Part shown: positions 35,826-48,594 of the stretch, one piece after another
Layout of the letters: each line of letters starts with the position of its first letter
How positions within the stretch are numbered: the stretch's first letter is position 1
Assembly (NCBI GenBank): GCA_028641055.1
Contig: CM054057.1
Location: 324,328,941-324,392,940 of the forward strand
Reading direction: 5' to 3'
From: Alopecurus myosuroides
Lineage: Eukaryota; Streptophyta; Magnoliopsida; Poales; Poaceae
DNA length: 64,000 nt
Made by a program: the position numbers and the translations under genes
The notes under the pieces: generated by a model
Told to the model about the DNA's origin: nothing
The model's input: the letters and a program-made list of their open reading frames with translations, nothing else
Databases searched by the model: none

Positions 35826-36260
35826 CCCGCCGTCGGGCCACGATTCGAACGTACCACATGTGGTCTCGATCGACCAACCCTGCCCACCTACGACTTTTGA
35901 TTCTACTGCACTTGCTGGAGGCGGCCGAGCGGCAGCAGCGTGCCTCCTCTTTGGCGATCGTTAGCGCGGATACGAAGGGAAACCTCCGTCGCACCCTTCT
36001 TCACAGCTTCGGCACCCTCCTTTGTAGCCTCGGTGCCCTCCGACATCATCGCTCAGACAGGATCCGGCCATCGACGGCCACTGATTTCTTGCCGGAGAGG
36101 TCTAGCCTAACTGTTGAGGGGAGAAAATAGGGTGGTGGGTTTCGTGGGAGCATATCCTAGATGAGCTGTCGTTCCCTACATATAGTGAAGTGGCGGCCGC
36201 TTATCCGGAGTCTAGTAAAGAATAATCCGGAATGGTTAATACGGCACATGTTCGGGCCAT
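35826..36260 (-). other. Gene-like 5' fragment, unidentified
   Basis: On the minus strand there is a TATA-like CACTATATGTAG (about 36176-36187), a leader, and an ATG at 36049 opening a 48-codon frame (MMSEGTEATKEGAEAVKKGA...). This may be the first exon of a transposon or host gene. The piece is cut on both sides by gypsy X and by the DNA transposon. Confidence 0.3.
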
Positions 36261-37836
36261 GAGGGCAACTCCTACGGTGCTGCTCAAATCACGGACAAAT
36301 TTGTCCGTTTGAGCAACGATCCGACATGAGGGGAGAGGGGGACACAGAAAAATAAGAAGGCGCCCTACGAGGCTGCTTACTTTGGGGGGGCAAACGACCG
36401 ATACATAGCAAATAATAAAATAAAACCCTAACAGGGCTAGGCCACTGCTCGTCAGAGCTAATCATTGTCAAGAATGACGTACTCCGTCTTGCGGTACAGG
36501 TGGCCCAGCAGGACGGAAGGGCGCGGCGGCGTAGCCGGCTGGGCAGGGGCCAGTTGAACCTCCGGCGGCTCTAAGGGTAGCCCAGTCCACTTTCAGGACA
36601 TGCCGACGAGGGGCCGAAACCAAGAGGGGCAGTGCACAAGGGCTTCCCTCCTCGCCTCCTCGTCCTCTGCTGCGGCGCACGCCTCCTCTTGCATGGCCGC
36701 CCTGGCCTCCTCCTCCATGGACGCCCTGGTCGGCTCCACAACGGCCACCGCCTCCGCGGCCTCGCGCTCCTCCTCCTCCTGCTGCTCCCTGGCCTCCATG
36801 ACAGAGTCGTGGAGGGCCGCGCCCAGGCTCTCCCACTGGGAGATGTCGTCGGGGAGGTCGTCTTCCTCCTTGACCGAGAGACGCGGTGGGCTGCCAATGC
36901 GTAGCGGCACCGCAGCACGGCGACGCCATGGAGGGGATGGTGGAGGGACCTGCAGGGGAGCCCGTGCGGTGCGTGCCCCAAAGTAGGCACGCCGACGGAG
37001 GTCGTGCTCCTCCGCGAACCAGGTTTCCCAGTGGTGGGAGTTGAGGGAGAATGTGGGGTGGCCGCGGAGGTCCTCTGGCAGCTTTTCCCGGCGGTGGAGG
37101 ATCTCGACCTGCCGCTCCAGGCCGTCCTTGGAGACAGGCGGCACCGAAATCCAATCCGGATTTAGGTGCTAGCCATCCGCTAGGTGTACATCTAGCCAGG
37201 GCACTGGGATCGCATTGTCCCAGTACCACTGGCACTTGCGTCAATTCAGGTAAGGAAGACGTCGTACATGGAGATCCTCTTCCTCTTCTGGTGCGGCCGG
37301 CAGGGCCAGACGAATGCGGGTGCAGCGGCGGTGGAGAATGCGGTGCGGGCTAGGGCACGGTGGCGCGAGGACCCTGCCTCGTTGTCGTTCTTGCCCCACT
37401 TCACCAGGGGCGGGGCATCGCGGCGGCGAACGGAGGCTGGGGTGCTAGGTTTTTTTGTCGTCGGCGAGCTGGGGACGCAGTGGAGTGAGGGAATGGGGGC
37501 GGTGGAGTGGGGATGAGCGGGGATGCGTGACCTTTAATAAGGATGGGAGGGGAGGCAAACGGGCGGTGGGTCAACCCATGTTGACCACGCGAGCGAGAGC
37601 GCGCCTACGGTTGCTCATGTCCCGACCAAATTCGGGCTGGATTTGAGCAGGCCTGGACCAAAAATGGACCGGGGCGCGAGAAAGGCAGCTCCGTACTGGC
37701 CTGTTTTTTGGCGGGACTGCTAAAATCTGTGCTGTTTGGGCCAAGTACATAGCCGTGGGAGATGTCCTAAAAACGGCCCGGCTATCGTCCTAAATTATAT
37801 GTCCGGCGCGGTTATAGATCTTCCAGAGTTGCTCTC
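36261..37836 (-). mobile_element. DNA transposon derivative with GAG(G/A)GCAACTC ends
   Basis: The termini GAGGGCAACTC (36261) and GAGTTGCTCTC (ending 37836) are inverted copies of each other, and the next bases diverge. The element has the GC-rich make-up typical of a common wheat repeat with GGGCAACTC ends. Target duplications are not clear. It encodes the degenerate ORF at 36593-37250 and no recognisable transposase. Confidence 0.5.
36593..37250 (-). pseudogene. Transposon-carried ORF, Glu/Ala-rich
   Basis: The longest open piece (36593-37144) has no ATG at its start. Readable sequence continues upstream (RKCQWYWDNAIPVPWLDVHL at about 37220-37160, then a TAG before HLNPDWISVPP), and a TGA lies just before that. 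The C-terminal half is a Glu/Ala/Arg-rich coiled-coil-like tract ending CPSWFRPLVGM. Similar CxWYW...ETWFAEEHD ORFs are common in Triticeae repeats. No enzymatic motif is visible. Confidence 0.45.
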
Positions 37837-38095
37837 AATAATAACTTTTGGTAACTAGTCACCTTTTTACCACTGGTAGGAATTAAAAACGACCTAGGTT
37901 TTTCTAGGGTTTGGCGACGAGGGTGGCGATTCATCACCACCGAAGGATTTTCCCCGTTTCGGTCGTAGCGATAATCGTCCCCCTTCTCCTCTCGTACTCA
38001 GGTTGATCAAGGGGCTAGCTGGTCTAGTTTAGCCTTGGCAGGACCTGAGAAGTGGGGCGTGGTTGGTGAGGTGCGATTTGGGATCCGTGATCGCC

Positions 38096-39148
38096 ATGGC
38101 GGCTGAAAGATCGACAACAAGGAAGGGGAAGGAGACTAAGGAATTTGATGTCAACGAGATGCTGAAGAACATGAAACTGCTTGAAGCTGAACTGGAAGAT
38201 GTGGTTCTCGACAAGGAGGCAGTGGGTAGTTGGACGAAGGTGAAGTGGCTGGAGGTGGCCAAGATGCTTACGGCAAAAACTTTCAGCATGATCACGATGA
38301 AGGAGACGATGTTAGCCGCATGGACACCGATGCAAGAGGTGAAGTTCCACTCGGTGGAGCCAAACCTATTTGTGATCCAAGCTGCATGTCTGGGAGATTG
38401 GAAGTGGATAATGGAATAAGGTCCATGGCTATTTAGTGGTTGTAGTCTAATGGTGGAACCCTTCGATGGTTCGACTATGGTGCCACCAGTTATCCCTAGC
38501 AAGGTGCAGACATGGATCCCAGTCCATAAGTTTCCCCCATGTTTTGTAATAAGGATGTGCTCATGCAATTGGCAAGAAAGTTTGGAGAGGTAGTTTCAGT
38601 GGACTTCATGGCAGTGCAGACTCGTAGAGGGGAGTTTCATAGGGTGAGGGTCAATCTTAATTCGACCCGGTCCATGGTGAGGATGGTACCTCTGGCTCCT
38701 GAAGGATATGAGCGTATGTATCTGCAGATCATGTACGAAAATATGCCAAAGCATTGTCACCATTGTGGCTTAATGGGTCACACTTTTCTAGAGTGCGGCA
38801 CAGGAGAGTTCGAAGAGAAAGATCTGCAGTTTTGGGAGTTGGATGTTATCGGAAGAGCAGTATTGGAGGGCGGGCACTCCAGGAGTCTTTCGCGTTCAAA
38901 ATAGGTTTTCTCCGGATGATACAGGAAGAAGTGCTGGCCGTGGTCGTGGAAGAGGGGGAGCAACTAATGGTAATCAACCCTTTGATAGGAACCAACACAA
39001 GCGGAGGCCAAGAGTGTCGGCAAATAACCATTATTCTCAGAAGGGAACATCTGAGGAGGGAGGGCTCACAATGGAGAATGAAAGCGATCTGGATGACACG
39101 GCTGCAAGCCCTCTCAAGGCATCTCAAGCTAATATGAAAGCAATATGA
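38096..39148 (+). pseudogene. LINE ORF1: DUF4283-type domain and CCHC knuckle
   Basis: From the ATG at 38096 the first piece (to 38419) covers the DUF4283-like region with LFVIQAACLGDWKWIME. It stops at a TAA that precedes GPWLF. A one-base shift near 38540 opens the second piece (38539-38904). That piece has the knuckle CHHCGLMGHTFLEC (CX2CX4HX4C, 38755-38796). A further shift leads to an Arg/Gly-rich basic tail (38900-39148). ORF1 proteins of L1-type elements bind their own RNA in ribonucleoprotein particles. Confidence 0.75.
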
Positions 39149-39189
39149 AAGTAGTAGGTGTTTTATCAGTATGAGGAAAATGGACCGGG

Positions 39190-40419
39190 GTCCACAGTTC
39201 ACTAGTGGTGTCTCTTCGTAACATGTGTGGTGAACAAATTACAGCTCGTCAATTGACAGAAATGAAGGCTGCACCGTAGTGCATATGCAAGATATAAAGA
39301 TTACTATGTGATTCATGCGAGCATTAAAACAAAATACATAGACCGTCATCCAACTGCATCTATGACTAATAATCCACCCTCCGAATATCATCCGAAAAAA
39401 CGTTGGGTATTAAGTTGCAAGCAACAGATAATTGCATTAAGAAAAGTGTGTAATGTAAACAATAAAATCATCCTTAGACAAAGCATTGTTGTTTTATCCC
39501 TAATGGCAACAACACATCCTCAATCCGTCACGTTTCTGTCACTCGAGCACAGATGCAAAGGAGGCATGAACCCACTATCGAGCATAAATACTCTCTCTTA
39601 GAGTTACTAGCATCTACTTGGCCAGAGCATCTACTAATAACGGAGAGCATGCAAGATCATAAATAACATATGCATGAAGATAACATGATAGATTGATAAT
39701 CAGAAGACATAGCATTCAACATTCATCGGATCCCAGCAAACACAACATGTGGCATTACATAAAGATGAACTTGATCATGTTAAGCGGCTCACAAGATCTA
39801 AACATGAGGTACAAAGTGGAGAGAACAACCATCTAGCTACTTCTATGGACCCGTAGTCAAGGGATGAACTACTCACGCGTCACTTCGAAGGAGGGCATGG
39901 TGGTGTAGACCCCTCCGGTGATGAATTCCCCTCCCGACAGGGTGCCGGCGAGAGCTCTAGAACCCTCCCGATCTCAGGGTGACTATGATGGCGTCCTCGG
40001 GTGTTTTTCGGGATGAAGTGTAATGTATTTAGGGTTTACGTCTTGGGAAGAATAAATAGGCGAAAGGGCAAAGGCGGTGGAGGCCAGGGGGGCCACACCA
40101 CACCATGGCGCGGCCAGGGGCGCACCGCCTTATGGTGTGGTCCCCCTTAGGCCCCTCTTTGGGTCTCTTTGGGACTCCGTGGAACCTTCGAGAATTCTAA
40201 GACTTCCGGGCTTCTAATTTTCCAATTCCGAGAATATTTCCAGAACAAAATTTCTGAAACTAAAACAGCATAATACGGGGAAGTGGCTCTGTGGCATCTT
40301 GTCAATAGGTTAGTCCGAAAAATCGATAAAAATGACATAAAGTGTATAGCAAACATGTGGGAAACAATAAGAAAACAACATGGAACATCAGAAATTAAGG
40401 ATACATTTATGACGTTTCA
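39190..40419 (-). repeat. LTR-like insertion in the LINE
   Basis: The right end GACGTTTCA and the stretch 39890-40419 are related to 24990-25622, including a GC-rich island near 39900-40150. The left boundary is approximate. CATG occurs at both edges (about 39221 and 40420), a possible remnant of the target duplication. This replaces the ORF1-ORF2 junction and the endonuclease. Confidence 0.45.
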
Positions 40420-40429
40420 CATGGCAGGA

Positions 40430-43300
40430 GGGAGGCACAACTGCTAATACGGAGGAGGTAAAGAGCAAACTAAAAGGAGTGGCTAATGTTTTAAAGGAGT
40501 GGGACGCACATACCTTAGGTAGTGTGCGGAACGGCTGAAGGAACTACGGCGTCAGCTGGAAATTTTACGGGCAATGCCGGGCAGAACGGGGCCAAGCTAT
40601 GAGTAAATAGAAGTTTGTGATCACTTGGTTGAGATGCAGCACCGAGAAGAGACGATGTGGCGCCAACAATCCCGGGTCCAGTGGCTCTCCGAGGAGGGCA
40701 AAAACACGCGGTTTTTTCACCTTCGTGCAAGCAGACGGAAGAAGAAAAACATAATTTCATGTTTGCACCGATCGGATGGACAGGTGGTGGAAGATAGAGA
40801 GGAGCTGAGTATGACGGCAAAGAATTTCTATCAGACCTTATATGAGTCCGAGGGAACAATACAGATGGATGAGGTATTAGCTACAGTACTAGTAAAAGTG
40901 ACGAGCCAGATGGATGCGGGTTTAAAGGAGACATATACCGAGCAAGAGGTGAAAGTTGGACTCTTCCAAATGTTTCCCACAAAGGCTCCTGGCCCGGACG
41001 GTTACCCTGCACATTTCTTTTAGAGAAATTGGGAGTTGTGTAGTAAGGAGGTGACTTCTGCAGTTCTTTGAATTCTGAGGGGAGAAGACAATCCAGAAGC
41101 TATCAATGATACTTTCATAGTGCTATCGTAGGAGCAGTCAGCTTTTGTGCCAGGGAGATCGATTAAGGACAACATCATATCAGCTTAAGAATGCCTACAT
41201 TTCATGAAGAGAAACAAAGCCAAAAAAACATAGGCGCTATGCTCTGAAGTTGGATATGAGGAAGTCCTACGACCCGGTGGAGTGGTTGTATTTGGAGGCC
41301 ATACTGCTCAAGCTAGGTATTGCACCTAATTTGGTAGGTCTGGCAATGAGGATGGTTTCTTCGGTAACCTTCTCAGTTATGTTTAATGGTACCCCTACTG
41401 AATCTTTCAAATCTTCAAGGGGAATCCGACAAGGGGATCCCATATCACCATTTTTTTCTTACAGCGGATGGCCTTTCGTGCCTTTTAAAATCAAGAAGTG
41501 TTCTACCATCATCGAGCCTACAAGGACTAAAGGCGGCGAGCTCCGCTTTGGAGGTTATCACTTACTATTTGCCGATGACTTACTGTTGTTTATGAAAACA
41601 AGTGTGGAAGGTGCGGGAGAAGTCTCGGAGATTCTGGAGAGTTATTTTCAAGCTTCGGGTCAGCGGATCAACCTTGACAAGTCCTCATTCTTCTTTAGTA
41701 AAGGCTTCCCAGAGACAGTGAGAGGAGTCACGAAGGAGCGCTTAAACGTACATAATGAGTTGCTGAGCGAAAAGTATTTGGGGATGTCGTCTGATGTGGG
41801 CAGATCGGTGACTGAAGCATTGAAATACCTCAAGGATCGGGTGTGGAAACATGTCCAAGAATGGCTTGGAAATTTTCTATCCTTTGGGGGCAAGGAAGTT
41901 TTAATCAAGGCAGTGGCGCAAGCGATTCCAATTTATTTCATGTCTTGTTTTAAGCTGCCTAGAGGTCTCTGGCATCACATCAATGGGCTGCTAAGGAATT
42001 TTTTGTGGGAATGTAAGGATGGCAAGAGGAAGACATGTTGGGTGTCTTGGGAAGAAATGACCAAACCCAAATATGCAGGGGGGCTTGGATTTCGGGACAT
42101 AGAGCTCTTCAACCTAGCACTCCTTACTAGGCAAGCATGGAGGATTTTACAAAATCCGTATACTCTTAGTGCACCCATCCTGAAAGTTGTGTATTTCCCG
42201 GAAAGTGATTTTCTGGAGGCCGAGACGGGGACTCATGCATCGCAGATTTGGAGATCTATCGTCGAAGGCAAGGAGGTACTCAAACAGAGCCTTGTTCGTC
42301 AAATTGGGTCACGAGAGAAGACCCATGCTTGGAATGACAACTGTTTCCCAAGAGATTTTGCATTGAGACCAACTTCATGTTTAGAGGAGAATCCACCGGT
42401 TGCAGTTTCAGATTTCATTGATAGCAGCGCGGCTACCTGGAACCTGCAGAAATTGCACACATATTTTCTTCCAATGGATATCCAAGTAATCCAGACATCT
42501 CCTATTGGCACAACATGTCTTGATGATTTTTGGGCGTAGCACTATGAACGGAATGGACCGATGACAGTTCGCTCAGCATATCGTATGTTGGTTAACTCGA
42601 AACAGCGGCGAGAAGCGTGGCTTGATGGTACTGCTTCAGGTTCTGACCACACGAGGGAGGAAAGAGACTGAACTCTACCGTGGAAGATACTGATTCCCTC
42701 CAAGATCAGAATGTTTCTATGGCGCTTGGCTAAACAATCGATTCCAACGGGAGATGTCGATTTCAACCGTCGCCAAGCAATGGCTCTTTACCTTGATCAA
42801 CACTCTCAACTGTGATGAGCTCACGCTGGGTTTGGTGACACTGTGGGCGATATGGTCGTCCCGTCGAAAGGCAATACACGAAGGAATTTTTCAAAGTCCA
42901 CTGTCTACACATGTTTTCGTGGAATCTATGATTCGGGACTTGGAGATTTCCTCGCCTCGGAGAGCCCCTGTCACAATACCGAATGAACAGACAAGCGCAC
43001 CCAGGTGGTTGACACCGCCGACGGGGTTTGCTAATCAACGTTGATGCAGCGGTCCGAAAGCAGGAGAACGCTGGGGCGGTGGTAGCGGGATGTCGATCGA
43101 AGGTTGGTCGCTTCCCGGGAGCTTCTGCGATTGACATCCAAGTCATGGCGGACCCTGTTGTGCTTGAATCCTTAGCCCGCCGAGAAGCTCTCGCTCACAA
43201 GAGATCTAAACCTCTCAAGATTTCCGGTAGCTTCAGATTGTTTGGAAGTTATCAGGTGCATGGAGGGAACCTAAGAGGGAAGGTTTAGCTCAATCCTACA
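40430..43300 (+). pseudogene. LINE ORF2: reverse transcriptase and RNase H-like tail
   Basis: It starts in the linker before RT (REETMWRQQSRVQWLSEEGK, NTRFFHLRASRRKKKNIIS). KAPGPDGYPAHFF then ends in a stop at 41022. LDMRKSYDPVEW, GIRQGDPISPFF and LLFADDLLLFM (the catalytic FADD, about 41566-41577) follow in the open piece 41250-42539, then YLGMSSDVGRS and the zf-RVT-type region. An RNase H start (INVDAAVRKQENAGAVVAG, about 43033) lies near the end. At least six frame breaks are visible. RT copies LINE RNA at the insertion site; this copy is dead. Confidence 0.85.
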
Positions 43301-44042
43301 TGAGATTAAGCTAACCGCAAGGGACTTCGACTCAGTGGAATTTGTTCATGAGCAAAGGACATCAAGCAAGGAAGCGCATGTCCTCGTGAGGTCAGCTGCT
43401 TATAGCGAATATGGTCGCTACATTTGGCTTGTCCAGTCTCCACATACTTTATGTGTAACTGTTATGAATCAATAAAGTGGCGGCATTTAACCCTCAAAAA
43501 AATTGTTGGGTCCCACCAACAAACGGCTCCACTTTTCCCGCTCTTCCTCCTCGGTCCTCACTCCTCACCGTCGTCTCTATCGACTCTGAAACCATGGCTG
43601 CGAGCTCGCGTGCAGCAAGGTTCAAGCATTAAGGGCGCGTTTGGTATCATGCAGACCTTGGGCCATGCTCGGCGACGAGAACGGAAGAGGTCCCTCGGGC
43701 CTGCCCCGGCGAGCCAACCCAATTTTCGAGTCGAGCGCTTTGTTTGGTAGCCTGTACGGTGGTTGGTAGGTTTGCACGCATGGAGAGCATGTTGTTTGGT
43801 TTGACGGCTTTCTGCATGGGCTGTGAGAGAGCCATGCGGCCTACACTGAAAGCGAGGGCATCTTACTCTGTATCAAGAAGCGGTTCAGTCTGGCCCCAAA
43901 AGAATTACCGATTCGGACTTTCCTCATGAGCGGTGTTTTGAAAACCGGTTGAGCCCACAACATGAAGCCCACTTTGTTTAGTTCGATGCAAATGAGATTG
44001 AAAAGGTGAAACATGCTCTCGTTTTCAGTGTCCATCGCACCT

Positions 44043-44104
44043 ACTCCCTCCGTTCGGAATTAGATGACTTGTGTTTAGATACATCTCTATTTAGACAAAC
44101 ACAA
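44043..44104. mobile_element. Truncated Stowaway-type MITE end
   Basis: TACTCCCTCCGTTCGGAATTA followed by GATGACTTGTGTTTAGATACA is the standard left end. The other end is absent. Confidence 0.65.
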
Positions 44105-44122
44105 GGACAACGCTGGGCGTCC

Positions 44123-44153
44123 CCCGGGGGATAGAAAATTTTCATCCCCCGGG
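44123..44153. repeat. Short palindrome
   Basis: Arms CCCGGGGGAT and ATCCCCCGGG enclose an 11-base AT-rich centre that is itself nearly symmetrical. Confidence 0.7.
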
Positions 44154-45982
44154 TCCCCGGCTGACACGTGTCTATTTTTTTTGCCTAATCTCGTATTTGC
44201 TCTGTGTACCAAAAAAACACCCGCTTTTGATGTTGTCGCACCCGGACTTCTAGGGGATACTCACAGCCCGCTAAACAGTAGATAAATGGCTTACGGGGCA
44301 TACCGGCACCCGCATCTCAATATGAGCAGGCCAACACGTAAACGTGTGACAACCATTCTCTACTATCCATCGTCTGCGTAAACCATCCCATAGAAATCCG
44401 ACTACTTCCATTGACGTACTTCATAACATACACACATGGTACGTCAACGGCATTTAAACAAGTGATATCACAATAAATCTCTAAGACACAAAGAAATACA
44501 AATAAGTTGCAAATAGCTCTCACTAGAGCAGAGATAGCAAATACAATCATCCAGAGGACACATGTCCCAACAAGTCATCATTACATCACAGCGGAAGCAT
44601 CCAAAATGTCTGAGTACAGACAAGATCCAAATAGGCCTAAGAGGCCGGAAACGAAAAGACGGAGCCCATCCACGATGTCTCGGATCCTGCCCGGGTCCGC
44701 TATCTACTCGTCAGCAGCCTCGTCATACTTCACGTAGTAGCCACCATGGGGATCCTCGGAAACGTAGTCTGCGGAAACCACAGCCCAAAAGGGGTCAGTA
44801 CAGACAAGTACTGGCAAGCAAGACGCACAAGATACCAAAGTGTACCCGGCAACACCAAGTACAGATGCTTTGGATTCAACGGAAGATAGGTGATACAAAA
44901 GTGCGGCAGCGGGCGGCCTAACCAACTACAGAGACACGCTACAACATCCGGCTAAAAGAAGGGGATAAGATAGCGCATCGGAACCAAATACCACTAACCT
45001 CAAACAAACCCATCCTGGATCTCGCCCCTTATCCAAAGAAGCAATCCGAGGATAACTCACACAGTTGGATTAATGAAGGTTCAAGTTATTGTGACAATAT
45101 GCCTATTACTAGTCAACTTATTATTGATTAGGTGTAAGTTGTCTAATCCTTGTTAGCCAGCCCTATCACCAAGTCATCCATAACCGCGGACAACACGGCT
45201 TCTCGAGAAGATTTAACCCTGCAGGGATGCACCAATTTGGCCGTACACGTAAGAATATCCCGCCAGACGGGGATCAAACCCACCAAGCGAGACACTCAAC
45301 ACAACCCAACTCTTCTTCGCATCAAGCCCAAAGAACCCCGTGCAATTGAGCGCACGGCTAATCAAGCCCCACGAAGAAAAGGGGACCCTCATAGCACTCT
45401 AAGAACGTGTCTCCCTAAATGCCGACTACAAAAGTTACCACCCTGGCCTCGGGTTCGCACCTGCATATGCATGCGGCAAATGGAAAACCCGAACTAAATG
45501 AGGCGATTTGGACGAGATGCGAATCGAATCAAAGTTGAGGGGGGCGCCCATACACGCTTCCCACATGCGGTTAGCGCGCTCATCATGGATCTAGAGGACA
45601 AGAACCTTTTCCTAATTAAGGTCGACACTAGCAGGCCTCAAAACCATACCCGGCCTCCTGCCGGTGCCTTATCATTAAATTAGCATTACCTCAAACATTA
45701 ACAGGTTGTTGTTTAAACATCGAGCCCCAGAACATAATAAATATGGTAACAGGAATAACGGACATCAGACTCGAGCATAAACAACCCTAAGCATGCTAGT
45801 AAGACACAGGCAACAAGCAACAGGGTTATAGGTGTGGAGGATAGGCTATATCAGGGTTACAAGATAACATGTGATAGGATCAGGACACAAGCAACGAATC
45901 TTAAGGCTAGCAGAATAGACAACGGAAAGTATCGATATCCAGTGTGGAAAGGACACAATGGTTCATGTGAGTGAATACTTGC

Positions 45983-47586
45983 CTGCAAACTCAGTAGCCT
46001 GGTACTGGGCTAACTCCTCTGAAGTAGTGTCGTAAACCTCGTCTGTCTCAACGTCGTCGTCTATTCGGGAAGAAGCAAACAAACAATGCAGAGAGACAAA
46101 CAACCAATAACATGGCATAATGCACAATCATGGGATGATGCATGGCAATTTAATTGATGCATCAAAGGTAAGCTAGTTGACATGGTAACACAATTAAATG
46201 GGCCCATATGCAATTTGGGTTGCAAATGGAAAGCCCATGAATTAAGGTTGAATTAAATGATCTACAAGTAACCATCATGTGAAAGTTGATTAGAATGATG
46301 CATGGATGAAGAAAACAATGAGAAAACAACAATAGCTTCAAATGGAAATGTTGTTTACCAAGTTTGGAAATTTATTTCTTAAGTTATGAAATTTGGCTTC
46401 TTAAATGAGTTATACAAGCATTTGTTGTTTTCACCAATTTAAATGTTCAAAATAGATAACAAAGTTCATATTTGGAAAGAACACAAAATTTTAGGTGGAA
46501 TACATGTTTCATTTGTTGAAAAAGGATTTAAAATGAATTAATTATGAATTAAACAAGTTTAAACAAGAGTTAAATGAATTTAATTCAAGTATGAAATTAT
46601 TTGAATTTTTATTTGTTCAAAACATTTAATAAAATTCATATTTGGAAAGTTTATACTTTTCTGGTTTGAAAACATATTTTATATGTTCAAAAAGAATTTA
46701 TTTTGACCAAGTTATGAATTTTAGCAATTTTAAATGACTTAAACAAGATTTAAATTATTTAACCAATTTTAATTATTCAAAACAGGAAACAAGGTTTATA
46801 TTTGGAAAGGTGGTTCAATTTTGCATGGAAAACAATTTTATATGGGCCATTTGAATTAAATTTGAATTAGTTATGAATTTGACCAAATTTGAAATGAGTT
46901 TTTTGAATTTGAATTTGAAAACATTTGAAATGTTCAAAACAGTATACAATTGGTTTAAACATGTAGAGAATTAAATTTGGTACAGAAAAACTATTTTATT
47001 TATTAAGTTTGGATTTAAATGCAAAAGTTATTGCATTGGAAATTTGGGAGCTATTCTGAAATTTTAAAAACATTCAGATTTGGTCCGGGGCTTGGATGCG
47101 AAAAAGAGTTGTACAGAAAGGCCCCTGGGAACCTTTTCACGCAGCGCAGATCACCCCTGGGTCCACTGGCCTGTGGGCCAGCGCCCAGCTGGCGCAGCGT
47201 TGGGCGCCCTGCGAGGCCACCAACTACCAATGGAAGGTTGGGGCCTGCGTGCTCTCGTGGCAAAGGTGCAAAATTGGGGATGTTAATCCGCGGGGCGGAG
47301 AATCGAACCCTGGCCCTCGTGTGCTGTGGCGCGAGGTGCGTTGCCACTGCGCTGCTGAATCGTTTTTGTAACAGAAGAGGGCTGGGGGTTTGGGAGGTTC
47401 AGTTTCGAGCTGTTTAACTGAAACTGAAAAAGTTCAGTTTCTGAACTTGTCGAATAGCGGCGGGACGGTGGACGCCGGGCGACGATCTGCTCGCTGTGCT
47501 CGGCGTGTATGCGCGTGTGCTCGTGGGTGTACGTGCGCTTGGCTGCCAGGAGGAGATAGGAGGGAAGGAAGTGACGTGGTGCTCAC
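45983..47586 (-). other. Predicted leader intron inside the LTR of element A
   Basis: Donor CCCG|GTGAGC at 47586. A pyrimidine-rich acceptor (TTTGCTTCTTCCCGAATAG, AG at 46062-46061) opens a 78-nt segment ending TTTGCAG|GCAAGT at 45983/45982. One frame of the segment reads as an acidic peptide (DDDVETDEVYDTTSEELAQY). The 5' LTR copy keeps the acceptor and the GCAAGT. Confidence 0.4.
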
Positions 47587-47920
47587 CGGGAGGGGGTAGA
47601 AGGAGGTGGCCGTGGCTCGGTTGAGGGTGGCAGTCGACGACGGCGACAGCGACAGGGGACGGCGGCGATGATCCAGGGGCTCCCAGTCACAGCGGCAGTG
47701 TCAAGGAGGAAGAGGACGGCACGGGGATTCGATTCCCGTGCTTATCCTGCGCGGAGGTACATCATGGCGACGGCGATCGCCGGGATTTGGTTGCGGTGGT
47801 GGAGGGTTCAGAGGTGGGAGGCAGGGCAGCGAGGAAGAGGAGGAGGAGGAGAAAGATGGCAGCGGCGGCAAAGATGGAGGAGGGAGAGAGCTAGCCCTAG
47901 GGCACGGCCTGGGAGGCTAG

Positions 47921-47926
47921 ATATAG
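47921..47926 (-). promoter_or_regulatory. TATA-like box in the LTR of element A
   Basis: CTCCCTATATCTAGCC on the minus strand inside the GC-rich island, 335 nt upstream of the GTGAGC donor at 47586 and followed by a CT-rich stretch. Confidence 0.4.
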
Positions 47927-48558
47927 GGAGGAGGTGGCGCAGGTGGCGCTACCGGTGGGGGAGCCCCCTCCTCTCTGTGTCTCCGTACAGAGGTAGGGGA
48001 AAGCGACAGGTAAGGGGCTGGGCCGGGGGGTTAGGTGTGGTGGGCTCAGCCCACCTGGCTGGCCTGCCCTCTCCCCTCTCTGTTTTTTTTTTTTCTCTCT
48101 CTTTTTTTTGCAGAAAATAAAAGGGAAGAAAGGAGAGAAATTTGAGGGGTTTTGGGGGTTTTAAATTTTGGTGATAATTTTTATAGTTTGTTATTTACAA
48201 AAACCCAACTGTGCCATTGTTTGTTTTTCAAAATTTTAAACTTGGTTGCTGTTTGAAAATTCAAATGAATTTGAGCAATTTTGGTGTTAAATGAATTATT
48301 GAAAAGAAACAATTTAATAGTTTGAACTTCCTATTTTAATGGAAACAAATAAATGGTTTGCTTTGCAAGTTTTATTTGAAACATTGTAACAGAACAAGTA
48401 TGAAACAAATAGATTTGAATTTTGGTTTGAAAATTCAAATGGAAAACAAGTAAAAACAAATGTAAAACAAATGCAAAGCTTATGATGACATGATGCAAAA
48501 CATAAATTAACAAAAAGCAAACATTCTAATGGTTGTTTTTCATACTTGGGATGTTACA

Positions 48559-48577
48559 AGACGCCCCCCTTGAAGGA
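48559..48577 (-). promoter_or_regulatory. Polypurine tract of element A
   Basis: CCTTCAAGGGGGGCGTCT on the minus strand immediately before the 3' LTR; it primes plus-strand DNA synthesis. Confidence 0.75.
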
Positions 48578-48594
48578 ATCGCGCCCCGAGATTC

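Larger units (their letters stand above)
37837..43497 (+). mobile_element. L1-type LINE, decayed, with an insertion between ORF1 and ORF2
   Basis: The order is leader, ORF1 (DUF4283 plus zinc knuckle), a foreign LTR-like insertion (39190-40419), then ORF2 from the linker before reverse transcriptase to an RNase H-like tail, a 3' UTR with AATAAA (about 43469) and a short A-run (43494-43500). The AP endonuclease that should open ORF2 is missing. Frames are broken throughout. I could not identify target-site duplications. Confidence 0.75.
43498..44233. other. MITE debris between the LINE and element A
   Basis: It holds a GGGCGCGTTTGGTA phrase (43629) of the kind seen at the ends of hAT-type MITEs, a truncated Stowaway end and a palindrome. 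No gene is supported. Confidence 0.4.
44234..48558 (-). repeat. 3' LTR of element A
   Basis: 4325 bp, starting TGTAACATCCCAAG at 48558 and ending GGGTGCGACA at 44234. The order on the minus strand is AT-rich arm, GC-rich island (about 48100-47050), AT-rich arm (47050-46070), then balanced sequence. Confidence 0.9.

Noticed and set aside
36468..37244. 258-codon Gly/Pro/Arg-rich minus-strand ORF
   Set aside because: A shadow frame of the TE ORF at 36593-37250; composition-driven and without readable motifs.
47668..48120. 150-codon Arg/Gly-rich plus-strand ORF in the LTR of element A
   Set aside because: Antisense to the LTR promoter island, low complexity, no family features.
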